Source: Trifolium pratense
Lineage: Eukaryota; Streptophyta; Magnoliopsida; Fabales; Fabaceae
Direction of reading: 5' to 3'
Length of the DNA: 64,000 nt
NCBI RefSeq assembly: GCF_020283565.1
Contig: NC_060064.1
Location: forward strand, 16,326,337 to 16,390,336
Positions within the stretch are counted from its first letter, which is position 1. Each line of letters opens with the position of its first letter. The position numbers and the translations under genes were made by a program. Below the pieces are notes generated by a model. That model saw nothing but the letters and a program-made list of their open reading frames with translations, made no database searches and was not told where the DNA came from. Below, in pieces: positions 1 through 12,164 of this stretch.

Positions 1-826
1 AGTAAAGGGTGATGGGGAAGAGGAAAGTGATTAGCTAGCTGAGCAACAGAGACAATGGTGGCCGACAGCTAATAGAGCTGAAAATGGTACAAACGAGTGG
101 ATTCATGGAGCTTGTGAAGACATGAGAAGACAACAATGTCAAATAAGAAAAAAAGTTGGAGTGTGTTTCCAACTTACACAAGATACATTTTCTTTTACAA
201 TCTTTGTCCATGCTTTTGCATAAATATACAACCAACAACCAGCAAATCTTATCTCACTAAGTGGGATCGGCTACATGGATCAAACATCGTCATAACATTC
301 TATCATAGACCATGTTTCTATGCAACTTATTAATCTCTGGATCTTTCTAACATAGGCAGTATTGCTTTTGCCACAAATATAAAATTTAATTTACAAAACA
401 TATAGGCATAATGTTAACTAATTCAACATATAACAATAATTATGTCAATAGTAATATAATATCCAAGCTCTTTCTTTTGACACGGTAATAATATCCAGGC
501 TAAAAATACAGGTTATTGCAACTAGGTCAGTGACTTCCACTTCCACTGATAGCCCTTATGAAGCCAGCAATACAACCCTACAGGTGGAACTGGAAACTAA
601 ACCACAATCTAAATTGCAAGAGTGGGTATCATCTTAACTAGACAGTAGCTTGTTCTGAAACTGAAGCAGTACTGCAATATTTTAACAACAAAAACACATT
701 CCGGGGTTCTTGAGCATTCAATACAACAAACTCGTGGCTGAAGAACCCTCTTAACAGATTACCCTGCTACTATCAGGCTTTCTTACACCTCAAAATTTAG
801 AATCAGGAGTGATGTCCAGACAGTCC
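1..826. other. 3' flank of the EER5-like gene
   Basis: This stretch lies downstream of the stop codon of the minus-strand EER5-like gene. It holds the presumed 3' UTR (roughly 650-826) and AT-rich intergenic DNA. I see no other gene in it. The short open frames here do not resemble any family I know. A repeat-like motif at 218-360 is listed separately. Confidence 0.6.
218..360. repeat. Probable dispersed plant repeat (GGCTACATGGATCA type)
   Basis: The block contains cactaagtgggatcggctac followed by atggatcaaacatcgtcat. This wording recurs, with small changes, across many dicot genomes as part of a short interspersed repeat; that is from memory and not checked. No target duplication or A/B box could be defined here, so the class (SINE or LINE tail) is left open. 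Confidence 0.35.
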
Positions 827-3800
827 CTATGAATTGACAGGTTTTCCATTTAACTTGGGGAAAGGGTCTTGCTTGCTCAATACAGCCACTTTGCTTTTGT
901 GGGCAAAGTAACCTTTCACAAGATTCTTGTATATCAGTATGGCCATTATACACTCTACCTGCAGATGCATCAAATATCAATTAATCAAAAACAGGAATAT
1001 CTTCCTTTATTTGTTTTTCAAAAGATATAAACAAATTGAAAGTAGGACAGAATGAGGAAGAACCTAAAGAAATTACCTCGTCCACATCCATGTCAATATC
1101 AAGCCATTTCAATGCTTTAACAATAACCTCCAACTTCACCTGGTGAGCTCTCGCTGGGTCTCTCTGCTTTTGAATGATGTAACTGTCATGTTACAATCAA
1201 GCAATAATAAATTAGTGGTTTGAGTAAACAGCTAAGTAATTTATGAAGCCTAATATACATCGAAATGGAAGAGGGGGCAAGGTGATACTAGATACTTACA
1301 TCTTCTTTACTAATCTCTGGTATACTTGAAGTTCTATCTTCTCTAGAACAAGATATACACCTGATCTCAAGAACCTATAACAAAAAAATGAATTTGAATA
1401 TTCTCTCCAGGGAAAACTTTGGAACAACAATCCTCATTACGAAACAATGATGAGCAAACCTACCAGTCCTCGTGATCTTGGAGTGCACACCGAAGAAGTC
1501 GAGGATCACCCCTTTTTAGAGCTTGTACAATATTGCCATACTGTCCAAAAGAAAAAACAATTACTTACATAAGACACTTCTGAGGCACATCATAGAAATT
1601 TGCAAATACTGTAAACATCAACTACCAAATGCAATCAGGTTGTTGCATTGCATGTATTTTTGGGAAAAATGCTATTCCCTCCAAGTGTTTGATTTGAAAG
1701 ATCTATTTATTGAAAATTTCCCTATGAATAACCAAACTTCACAGCAAAGTAACCATAATAAAAAGAGTGATCACAAAATTCGAAAAGGTAACTGACTATG
1801 TCCTTACTGATTGGGGATTAACTGGTATAAAACATAAATAGGATGAGACATTATCAATAATGTGAGGATAACATTTTGTAGAAAAATTATTGTCATAAGG
1901 AGTGGTTATTGTAAGATTTTAAACAAAAAGGGCAAAGGGTGTATCCCATCAGATACTTAATGAGAATACTGCCTGCGAACTGGCAAATGGAAAATAACAG
2001 TCCCTTTTTATTGATATATTTGTTCTGGCTTATCTAAACTAGCTCACCAGTGAGCCTAGTCATAAAAGTAACGTAAGTTACTGCTCAGAAAGAAACATAA
2101 CTGAGTTGGCACCTACAATCTCTAAAAGGTTTGCAATTTAAAAAACTAAGACATAAACTTTTACAGTACACAACAAAGAGAGAGCAGAAGAGAACAAATC
2201 ATCAATGCGCATCAAACATACCTCAAGTAAATTGTACTTCTCCAATAGTCCATGATTGGGTAATATGCCTATTGAAAGCTTCACTGGAATCAGATATTTA
2301 AGAATCATCCTATGTCAAACAAAAACTAGTTACAGATCGTCATATATAAGGACAGAGTTAAATGTGGCTTTCTTTTCTTGCTGTCTTTTGATAATGAGAT
2401 AAACAATTGGTAAAGCCCTTCATAGATGAACAATTTATGTCCCCACTTTTCTTTACTATGGTAAGAAGCTAAGATTTGGATTTTGGAGTTTCTAAGGTAG
2501 TTGGCACTAACTAGCATAAAACATTCCTACTCATAAATACTTCCTTTTTGGCTTAACACCAATAAGAATATTCAACTCATAAATGTTTTTGCAGAAATTT
2601 GATTTAAGAAACAATTTCTAAGTGCATGAGCTAAGCAATCATATTCTAAAGCCAACTCCTGCCCCATCCACAGATGCATGTTCCATTTTAGGCAAATTAA
2701 ATACAACCTAAAAGAAAGCTCACTTCATGAAAATGCAATGCACACAGTTGATACACCTGAACCATACCTTATATTGGCTTCATGCTGTGGGTTGCAATGC
2801 TTCAAAGCATACGATAGTTTATAATCAGCCTGTCAAGTCACAAATGTAAACTATATGAATGGTTTATAAATTTTACAAGTATGTTTTCCATGTTTTCTGC
2901 TGTTGATTGACTGATTAAGTACAATTCAGGAAAATTTGGAGACGAAAAATGCATGAGATAACAACATCAGCTAGTGCATCGACAAGGATGCCTAAAATGT
3001 TTTTTAAAATATTCTTGAAAGAAAGCATAGTCAGTATAACGTGCAGCTTTTGAACTCTTCATATTTAATTTTCAAAGTAGTTACTTTTGATTATCAAAAG
3101 AAATAATTTGAAAATAGTAATAATATTGTTACTTTACTATTTTGTCTTTTCTTTTCAATTGTTTCGAAATGAAAGTATATTGACAGCATGTGATTAACAA
3201 AACTGTGGATTAAATAATGGAAGGGAAGGGCCGTGACCAAATTAGGAATCCCCTTTATAATAATGATGATGACTTCAACAGCATCAATAATAATAATAAA
3301 GCAATAGTTTAATTCATTTGAGATTGCAATTGTATAGAAATGCGGTTTTATGTTGAAAGTAGTGTCAACTGCAAATAATTTAAACCAGAAGGAACCATCA
3401 TAGAAAATTACAAAGCCAGCAGCATGCTTACATAAGGTGTGTTGGAACTCAGAATAGAATCATGTCATAAATTATTTTAAGTGAAATTTAGATGTAGATT
3501 ACTTACAGATGGAAAATTTTCATTGAAAACTTCGAGACGACCAGTATAGTACATGTATGTGACCTGAAACATATAGTAAAGATAAATAATCTGGAACATA
3601 TGTCATGCATATACATACAAACATGCATACATATGCATATACAGATTCTAACCTTGTCTCTTTTAGGAAATTCTTCAAAATCAAATATGCGAGCAGTTTC
3701 AATACTTCTGATTACACTGCGGCAAAGGTGAACCGTACCAAGCTGCAAAACATTTGTCATAGAATAAAAGTCAAAACCCTAACCTTAGCTAACATTAAGA

Positions 3801-5811
3801 TGTATATTTGATCAACCCCAGAAGCTAGAATTTCATATTAGTGCCAACACATGTCAATAAATGCGATCATAAGTTTTTATCAAGAGTGTTATAAATCCCC
3901 GATAAGAAAGCAAAAAGAACAAGAAATACCTTAAAGTAAATCTTGAATAACTGACAGGTTACATACAATGCTCCAACACGCTTAGCACCTTTTCCCTGGA
4001 ATACAATCAAGGCATAAAATAGTTAGTAGAGCACCTCGGAAAGTGAAATTTCACACAATCAGTAATATTATTGCAGTGCAGCATGGAAGCATATGTTTCA
4101 CAATAACAACACAAAACGTTGAGATTTTTGCTTAGAAAGGGTTGATATGATTACAATTCCTGCCTTGTTCCAAAGTATGTAGAAGACTATGCAGACACGA
4201 GTAATTTTCTTTCCATGAGCAATACATGAATGAATAGGCTAAAATTGGCCAAATCATTGGCTGAAAATTTGGGCTAAAGTCTAACTCAGCTTTAACAGCA
4301 AGCTAAAACAGTCAGGAAGTTTCAAGTTTTATAAATTATATAAGGACTACTTTTGTCATATCTCGGGTCCATGTGGTATCTTAACAAAACAACTATTTAG
4401 TATATATTTATTTTGGTACTTGACTGCTATCTCTCATGTTTGGTGCGCTTTAATCCCTAATGTGACTCTGTCTGTGTGGGTGGGTGAGGGGATGCATTAG
4501 AAACCAAAGGCCTCAGCCCTCAAGCTTATTCATTTAGCAGTGTTTAGTAGAGTGGTTAATGATTAATGACCCTAAACAAATCATTATTGATTCGAAACTA
4601 AATTTCAAGAAACAAATATAATTGGGTTTCCACTTTTTTTATAGAAAATATAAATTGTTAGCATGTTATGTTAGTAATAGCTAAGATTTGAATCCTACAC
4701 CTCCTTCTCAAACTCCTTCGAGCTCCACCACTTGAGCTACTACTTGGATTTCAAATTAAAATGGGTAGACGAAAATGTTTACATACCGCAAGGATGCCAA
4801 AAACTTTCATGAGTAAAGAACCAGCACCTTTCAACTTCTCAGGTGATTTTCCATTTGAAGCCAATTGTCTGTCAGCCTAAAAGCAAAAAACACACAAAAT
4901 CTGCACTTCAATAAAAGAACATAACATAAAATCCAACCAAACTCATAAGCATAATATAAACATACAAAAGAAATTGTCTCTATCCTATCAAAAAAGAAAG
5001 TTGCTTTTGTAAATAATCACTTCTAGACATCTCAAAATTGAGTTTTTCTTATTTTGTTTTTTGTAACCAAACACAATCATACACTCTCAAGTGTTTAATG
5101 AGTTCCCCCTAGGGCGAATCATTCGGGGAATCCGAATACAATTCTTGGCCAGACTTTACCGAACTCCACATTACTAGGCCCCTTCCCCGGAGAACAGAAG
5201 GGTTAACACCCAAAAAAAGCGATTTTGAGGTGCAATTTTCAATTTTGAGCTGAAAATAATATGAACCAAACAGTCACAAAAGAAGTTCAGCTTATAATTA
5301 ATACACAACATACCTTTTCAGCAAGAACCCTAATCTCATAAACAATGACAAACAAAGCTTCAAGAGCCCACGCAGATTCCCAATTACGAAATTCCTGAAC
5401 AAACGCACTGAAAATTTCCACAATTACAATTCATTCAAATCCAATTCAAAAACAAACAAAAATTAAAATTAAAACCAAATCAACAAACGAACGAACGAAT
5501 ACATACTTTGCAGTTTTCTCGAAAGCGTTATATGCTTCAACAAAATTAGACTGCTTATAATGTTGAAGTGATCGGAAAAGAGGAACAATGATATCAGCGA
5601 ACTGAGAGAAGTTTTCGTTTTGATTGATGAGTCTATTGGCATCGTTGAAGAGGGAGAGGGCATCGGCGAGAGAAAGAAGAAAGTGAGAGTTGGAAGAAAG
5701 AGCGAAGAGAGATTTGAAGGAAACTCCGTTTTGGTAAGAAACGGCGTCGGAGAAACGGTTGAGAAATTCTGTTATTCTTCTGTGGGATTCACCCATGCTC
5801 AAGTATGCCAT
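827..5811 (-). CDS. EER5: PCI-domain protein, EER5/THP1 orthologue (TREX-2 mRNA export)
   Basis: Twelve exons join in frame into 413 codons plus stop: 5811-5507, 5407-5314, 4876-4787, 3995-3930, 3742-3653, 3563-3507, 2829-2768, 2309-2222, 1540-1464, 1374-1300, 1182-1077, 958-827. All introns are GT-AG. The protein begins MAYLSMGESHRRITEFLNRF, carries LCRSVIRSIETARIFDFEEF mid-protein and ends KLNGKPVNS. It matches Arabidopsis EER5 (also called THP1), which I recall as 413 aa, nearly residue for residue. The family is the plant counterpart of PCID2/yeast Thp1: a PCI/winged-helix subunit of the nuclear-pore-associated TREX-2 complex in mRNA export, also isolated as an ethylene-response regulator. 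The start is the first ATG and matches the family. Introns hold ordinary AT-rich DNA and short repeat scraps (for example 4683-4745). Identity is firm; individual splice sites are by eye. Confidence 0.95.
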
Positions 5812-5944
5812 TGTTGAAAGATTACTACAACTTCAAAGTGAAAGTGGTAATAGCGCCACCCAAAACTTGGTTTTTTCCTTTTGTTAGTTTTTGGAGTAAA
5901 TACGCAACTTAATCTAATTTTTAGATATTAATTAATTTTGTTAT

Positions 5945-6329
5945 TTACCAAAAGAGGAGGATCCGTTGACCCTAGGAGTAAGTTTCCATCGACTTACTCC
6001 GCTTAATAACTCGATATTAACATTATATTTTTTCATTCCAATCGTTGAATTCAAATATCTAATTGAGTAGATCACCTCCACAAATTTTTATAAAAATTCA
6101 AAAAATGTAGTTATGTGTTCAGACTATCGAAATTCAACGGTTTTTTTTTTTTAAGTTTGTTGTACATTCAATTGAAGTTATCGGAAAAAGTATCAAACGA
6201 TTTTGAATTTTTATAAAAATTTGTGGCGTTGATCTACTCAATGAGATATTTGAATTCAACGGTTGGATTAAAGAAATATAATGTCGATATCGAGTTATTG
6301 GAGTCGACGGATCCCTCCTCTTTACGAAA
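5945..6329. mobile_element. Foldback MITE, about 385 bp
   Basis: The left end aaaagaggaggatccgttgac (5950-5970) is mirrored by gtcgacggatccctcctctt (6303-6322). The match continues inward: tcgatattaacattatattt on the left pairs with aaatataatgtcgatatcga on the right, and ttgaattcaaatatct with agatatttgaattcaa. It is therefore one long imperfect inverted repeat with a short loop and no coding capacity. It lies just upstream of the EER5-like gene. The exact ends and any target duplication are not resolved. Confidence 0.7.
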
Positions 6330-7269
6330 TACTCCTCCCCATTTTTTTTTATAAAATCAAAAAATATAAATCCCTAAAATCAAAGAAATACATCTTAATA
6401 CTCCTATAAATTTAAATTTGTTACATACATATCTCTATTTAATTACCTTTAATTCTCCTAATTTATTTACTTTTAATTTTAATATATTATCTCTTAATAA
6501 ATAAGAATACAAGTGAAATTACACATCTGATAGATTTTAAAATTAGTCAAAAAAAATTATAAAAATGACAAAAATAAAATTTGCTACTTTTGTTTCTTAT
6601 CAAAAGGATCGAGGGAGTGGTTTCTTATCAAAAGGATGCCTCAAACTAGATTAGTCTGTCCAGTGGACCGGATACAGGTAGTGAAAACAAAACAAAAAAG
6701 TAGAAAATGATCGAAGGGAGTAGTTAAAACATTTACGATGTATTTTCTTTCTCTTTCTATCAATTGCATTTCTAAATTATCATAAGTTATATTATATTCA
6801 GTTCTTAATATAAAAGAATGTTGACTTTTGATTTTTATTATAAAATTGATGTATCTAGACAAAATAATATAGTCTAAAATCTAATCTAAGAAGTAGAAGA
6901 ATTGAACTGGTCTGAATGTCATTTTTTATATTAATCAATAATAAAAAAAAACATTTTAGCACTAAAGGAGGATTTCAGATGCGAGATCTAAAAACATATC
7001 TCTTTGTGGCACCGGTGGAAAGTAATTTGTGGTTCGTGAATCTCGTTTTAGATACATCAAATCTACAACTAATCTAAAAAGTAAATATTTTTTCAACTAG
7101 AACAGCATTCTCTGGTACTGAAAATATGGTATGAAGTGCTTTCTCATGTTATTGAATGATGCTCTTCTCTGGTTTTTTTTCCTTCTTTGTATAGATAAGA
7201 TGTTTGTTTTCTGGATGAAAATTTTGATCACTTTGAATGATGGGCCTCTCGGCCAAGCAAATATAATAT
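6330..7269. other. Intergenic, no gene seen
   Basis: AT-rich DNA with only short open frames that resemble nothing known. I see no RNA gene. Confidence 0.5.
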
Positions 7270-8637
7270 GAGAAATTTTTTTTCGACCCCTACATTTATC
7301 ACTTTACTCCAACATATTTTAAAATATTCCTATTATACCCTTATCTTAATATAGTTTATTTTATTATTTTTTACTTTGTCGATTTCTCAATATTCCGATA
7401 AACTGTACTCCCCTTCAAACACAATGTTCCGACCGATAAAAAAAACACAGTGTTCCGGTAAGTGTTTTTTCCCGGTTTGTTAATTTTATCGGAATATTTT
7501 TCAAAAGTGTTCCGATACAATATTTAACAGTTTGCAAAATTTTTTAGAATTTTCATCGTTTTTACCAGAACACTTATAATAAGTGTTCCGGTATTTTATT
7601 CGGAACCTATTATAATTGCTCAACGGAACACTTTGAAAATGTGTTCTGGTATAGGAAAAATTGCAAAAAGAATTTTGTTGTTACCGGAACACTTTTTTAA
7701 AGTGTGTTCCGGTATGTTAAACGTAGAACAAGACCAACATATTGAATGAACAGCTCTCACCTCATCACTGAGTCAATTGGAGAGCAATACATGTTTGTAT
7801 CCAGAAAATCCAACATATTCTCATCTTGTATGCAATAGAATATATCTTTAGTTCCAAGAACTACACTCACCATTAGGTGATCTTCTTCCCATGTTTAATC
7901 AAGCACTCAACACCCTTCCCCAAAAGAAACCCGTGATAATTGAAATACAAAACATGTCTATATTGAGTGCATAGACACCACAAGAAATAACACAAACAAT
8001 AATTATTTCTTCAAGTATAAAACACGAAAGAAAAAATAATTAAATCAATCTGCAAAAGAATACGTCCAGGTTATGGTGAAAGACAAGACATATACTACAG
8101 AAGATTAAAGAATGTACATTGTCCAAAGGAGAATGGATGATAAGTACCAGATAAAGTGATAAACTATCAATCCAGAACATCGGTTGCTAAATAATAATAG
8201 ATTTAGAAAAAGTGTTCCGGTAATAACAAAGTGTTCCGATTTAACATAACACACTTTTAAAGAATTATTCCGGTAACGACCAAAATTTTCTGCAATTTTT
8301 CCTGTACCGGAACACATTTTCAAAGTGTGAAAAGTGTTCCGGTAACCAATTATAATAGGTTCCGAATAAAATACAAATTGGAACACTTGTTATTAGTGTT
8401 CCGGTAAAAACGATGAAAATTATGAAAATTTTTGCAAACTGGAAAATATCGTACCGGAACACTTGAAAGTTTATCGGAACACTGTGTTTGAAGGGGTGAC
8501 CGGTTTACCGGAAAAATGAGAAAACAATAAAGTAAAAAAATAATAAAATATTCTATAATAAGTAAGGGTAGAATGGGAAAATTTGAAAATATGTTGGGGT
8601 AAAGGAATAAATGTAGGGGTAGAAGAAATTTTTTTTC
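7270..8637. mobile_element. Foldback element A (Mutator-like, CCGGAACAC palindrome family)
   Basis: Long terminal inverted repeats of more than 100 bp: gaaattttttttcgacccct near the left end is mirrored by aggggtagaagaaatttttt at the right. Flanks read atataatat (7261-7269) and atataacat (8638-8646), a 9-bp duplication with one mismatch, as expected for Mutator-like elements. The interior carries many diverged copies of ttaccggaacactttt and its reverse complement on both arms, so the whole element can fold on itself. There is no transposase, so it is non-autonomous. Related elements lie near 30.2-31.0 kb and 57.1-57.8 kb. Confidence 0.8.
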
Positions 8638-10658
8638 ATATAACATTCATATATTATACTAGTATAATACCCGTGTGTAACCCGTGCTTGCGCACGGGTC
8701 ACGGCATTGCCGCGATTTTTTTAAATTTAAGGGTGAATATTGTATAGTGTGAACTTAGTCCTGTTATAAAATTACTCGCCATTGAATGATTGTTGTCCGT
8801 TGTATGATAGTTATAATTGTCAAATTTATCACCGACAACTTGTTCATATATGAATAATATTTAACTTGTTGGCTTGTTCAAAAAAAATATTTAACTTGTT
8901 AGAGTGATATTTCTCATTTTAATAATTGCAATTTATCATCTATGTGTTCTACAAAAATAAAAGTAGGAAAAAAAATTATTTCGAGCCCATTAAAAAAATT
9001 TAAAATACAATTAAAAAGATTTGAAATGAGATAAGATTTCCATAATATAGTTTATAGGATCAACTCTCATCATATCTACATACAGTACAGTAAGATTACT
9101 TATGATAATATGCCTAAAAACTATTTTTCCATCATTTTGGATCGTTTTATTTTATGTATCAATGACAAATATCTATGTTGTATTTTTTATTTATAATTAT
9201 CAAAGATGAATATATTTTGTTTATTTTCTTTTTCGATGTATCAATGTCAAACATTTATCATATTCTTAAGTAAAAGCTTCAGGTGCCCGGAGAAAGGAAA
9301 GAATTATTAAAAACAAATGTTTTTGTTTTAATTATCAATGACAGATATGTGCATCATGTTATTTTTATATATCAATGACTAACATAGTCAATTAGTGTTG
9401 TATTTGTTTGTATAAAATCTACTATGGAAAAAGAGTAGAGTAAGTGATAAATATAATTCATACTAATTCTTTGAACATGTTTTTGAAAAAGCAAATGGTC
9501 ATTGTTAAATTCATATATTACTATTGTCCAAATATTATTACTTTTTGAGATGCATTAATTCAAATAATTAACAAACACAAATACATAATTTTTAAACTCC
9601 TCAGATTTTTTTTCTCAACTTGGCAATAATATAAGTGGAAACAAAAGAAATATTCTACCTTTATAAAGTACTTATCACATTATATTTGCAAATAAATTTT
9701 TTCACTTTTTGCATCACTTGTATTGGCATGTAAGAAAAAGAATTTTTCTTTTTTAGGCTTGTTAAATTAATTGTTAAATATATTATATCATTAAATAATA
9801 TTTCACCTTAGAATCATTAGAGAATGACATGGGGTTCTCTCTTATCTCTATTCACAAAGAAAAAGCTCTCATCTAATGACATAAATTAGGTAATTAATAT
9901 GATTTTGTCTTCCTACTTTTTTTTCTTTATTATCAGCATTTTTGTGTCCTTCATGTTTGATTCTTTCAACAATTATGTGTGGAAGTGCTTGCTTACTCTC
10001 TCATATAATTATATCATATAAATTTATTAAAAGCAAAACATGGTATAATTATAAAATAAAAAATGGTACAACATAAAAAAACAACATGTGGCAAAGGGTA
10101 GAAAAGGAATTTCCATAGTATCTCCCTTTCATAGATTTATTATATGATTCCATTGATTATTTATGTTTTGCATTGTGAATATTATGTCAATTAATTTGAT
10201 GCTTTTCGATGTACCAAAAAAAAAACAATTTGATGTTTTTCAAAACCTAATTATTCATATCATCACGAAAAGAAGCCAATTTTAATAAATGAAGGTATAT
10301 GTAAAAAAATTAAGATCAATTTTACGCAATATAAATAGGCCTAAGTTCAAATCCTGAATTTTCCATTTCTCAAAACTTGAATTGTGCGTTTAGCCACTAG
10401 ACTATTTGACAATAAAAAAAGCGTAGATATAGTTTAAGTGCATTTTTTTCTTACTTAAAATAATTGAAAATTTTGTCCTCGCTTTTTTTGAGATGTTAAT
10501 GGCCACGGACAATATCCCTATTAGAAATTTTGGTTCTCATTTTTTAACTTGAGAGATTTTCACATTGGATTTAATATCTCTATGTGGCTTAATTTATTGT
10601 TTTTCAAAAGTCAACTATTCATAAAAAAGGAGATATATGAAAAATTGTGAATAATTTT
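8638..10658. other. Intergenic, AT-rich, no gene seen
   Basis: About 2 kb of AT-rich DNA with poly-T tracts and no credible coding frame. The first 70 bp contain a GC-rich hairpin, cccgtgcttgcgcacggg, listed separately. Confidence 0.5.
8678..8701. repeat. GC-rich hairpin resembling Helitron-type terminal hairpins
   Basis: aacccgtgcttgcgcacggg forms a perfect 7-bp stem (cccgtgc/gcacggg) with a 4-nt loop. The sequence just before it reads actagtataatacccgtgtg. Similar ctagtataa plus cccgtgc hairpin wording occurs in plant Helitron remnants; this is from memory. No second Helitron end or Rep/Hel coding was found. Confidence 0.3.
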
Positions 10659-11369
10659 GGCTTAAATGCAGTTTTGGTCCCTCAAGTTTCACAATTGCTT
10701 GATTTTGGCCCCCCACATTTCAATTGCTTGATTTTAACCCTCTAAGTTTCACAATTGCTTGATTTTAGCCCTCCAAGTTTCAATTGCTCGATTTTGGCCC
10801 TCCAAGTTTACCCCATTTTGCATTTGCTAGCCCCCCGTTGACTTTTTTTACTATAAATTGCTTGTGTGACATTTTAAAAAAATTAAAAATATGTTTTAAT
10901 TAAAAAATAATAATATTTGTTTTTATAAAAATGTATTAAAAATTGTTTTTTTAATAAAAAGTTTAATAATTATTTTTTATTTAAAAAAAAGTTTACAAAG
11001 TTTTTAAAAAATAATTCATAAAATGTTTTTTTTACTTTTTTATATAACAAAATTATTTTACAAACTACATATAATAAAAAAAAAATTATAATTTAGTTTT
11101 TAAAAAACAATTTGTAATTTATTTATTTATTTTTAAATACTTATTTAATTTTAAAATGTCACATAACCAATTTTTAATGAAAATATTCAACGGGGGGCTA
11201 GCAAATGCAAAAGGGGGTAAACTTGGGGGGCCAAAATCGAGCAATTGAAACTTGGAGGGCTAAAATCAAGCAATTGTGAAACTTAGGGGGTTAAAATCAA
11301 GCAATTAAAATGTGGGGGACCAAAATCAAGCAATTGTGAAACTTGGGGGGTCAAAACTGCATTTAAGCC
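10659..11369. mobile_element. Mutator-like MITE, 711 bp, with perfect 9-bp target duplication
   Basis: Begins ggcttaaatgcagttttggt and ends with the inverted form actgcatttaagcc. The perfect 9-bp duplication aataatttt flanks it at 10650-10658 and 11370-11378. Within each arm a short unit (tcacaattgcttgattttgg and variants) repeats four to five times. The central part is AT-rich and non-coding. A 9-bp duplication plus long TIRs indicates the Mutator superfamily. It is non-autonomous. Confidence 0.88.
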
Positions 11370-11378
11370 AATAATTTT

Positions 11379-12164
11379 TTACACACGTTTAGTTAGCAGG
11401 ATAGAAAAAACGAACACACACTGCACACTAGTAAATGATAAAATGTTTAAAGGTTCCTAAAAAAAAAATAATAATAATGAATACTTGTATTTTGAGTTCA
11501 TCTTTCATAGAATTATCTTATACTTCATTTATCTCCTTACCAAACTCCAAATTATCATCATCATTTTATTATGGGAACAGGAAAATTAAGACAAAAAAGA
11601 TTTATCATCCAGTGTTTTTGGTAAATAAAATTCATCCATTTTTATCAAATCAATGCTATTGCTGAAGCTCTATTACCACGTTTCAAATGATTCAGACTCC
11701 ATTAAAGTGATTAAACTATCAACCTCCAAAAACTGTAGAGAAGAATAACTGAAATTTCTACAAACAGCTAAGGTCAAATAGGCTTAACAAAAACCTACAA
11801 AATTCACAGCATCCAATCACACTCACTACATAAACAGTATAACAAGCTAATTACAAGGAACCAAGAAAACAGTGCCTACCCATTAACTATGTTTTTTCTG
11901 GAAAGGGTTAATCATGCATACCTTACGCTCATACCAGTGTCTTGGAAGAAGATAATAGAAGCCGTAGCTTACGAAACTTACAAAAAGCATCTAGCTTTAA
12001 AAAACAGTGTGCTTCCTTTTCTTAACCAAAATTTACCTTCATCAGAATGAGAACATTCTCCTTCCAGAGTCAGACTACAAAATTCAGCTATATACTCGAT
12101 AACAAAATTAAGTTGTTAGCCACAGGCTATGTTCTTCATGACTTTATCATCAAGCTTAATTTCA
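11379..12164. other. 3' flank of the DMS3-like gene
   Basis: AT-rich DNA between the MITE and the DMS3 stop codon, presumably including the DMS3 3' UTR. Open frames at 11435-11665 and 12047-12352 (plus strand) have no family resemblance; the second runs antisense across the last DMS3 exon. Neither is treated as a gene. Confidence 0.5.

Noticed and set aside
8105..8646. Three overlapping minus-strand open frames of 65-98 aa
   Set aside because: They lie inside the right arm of foldback element A and reflect the inverted repeats; no family resemblance.
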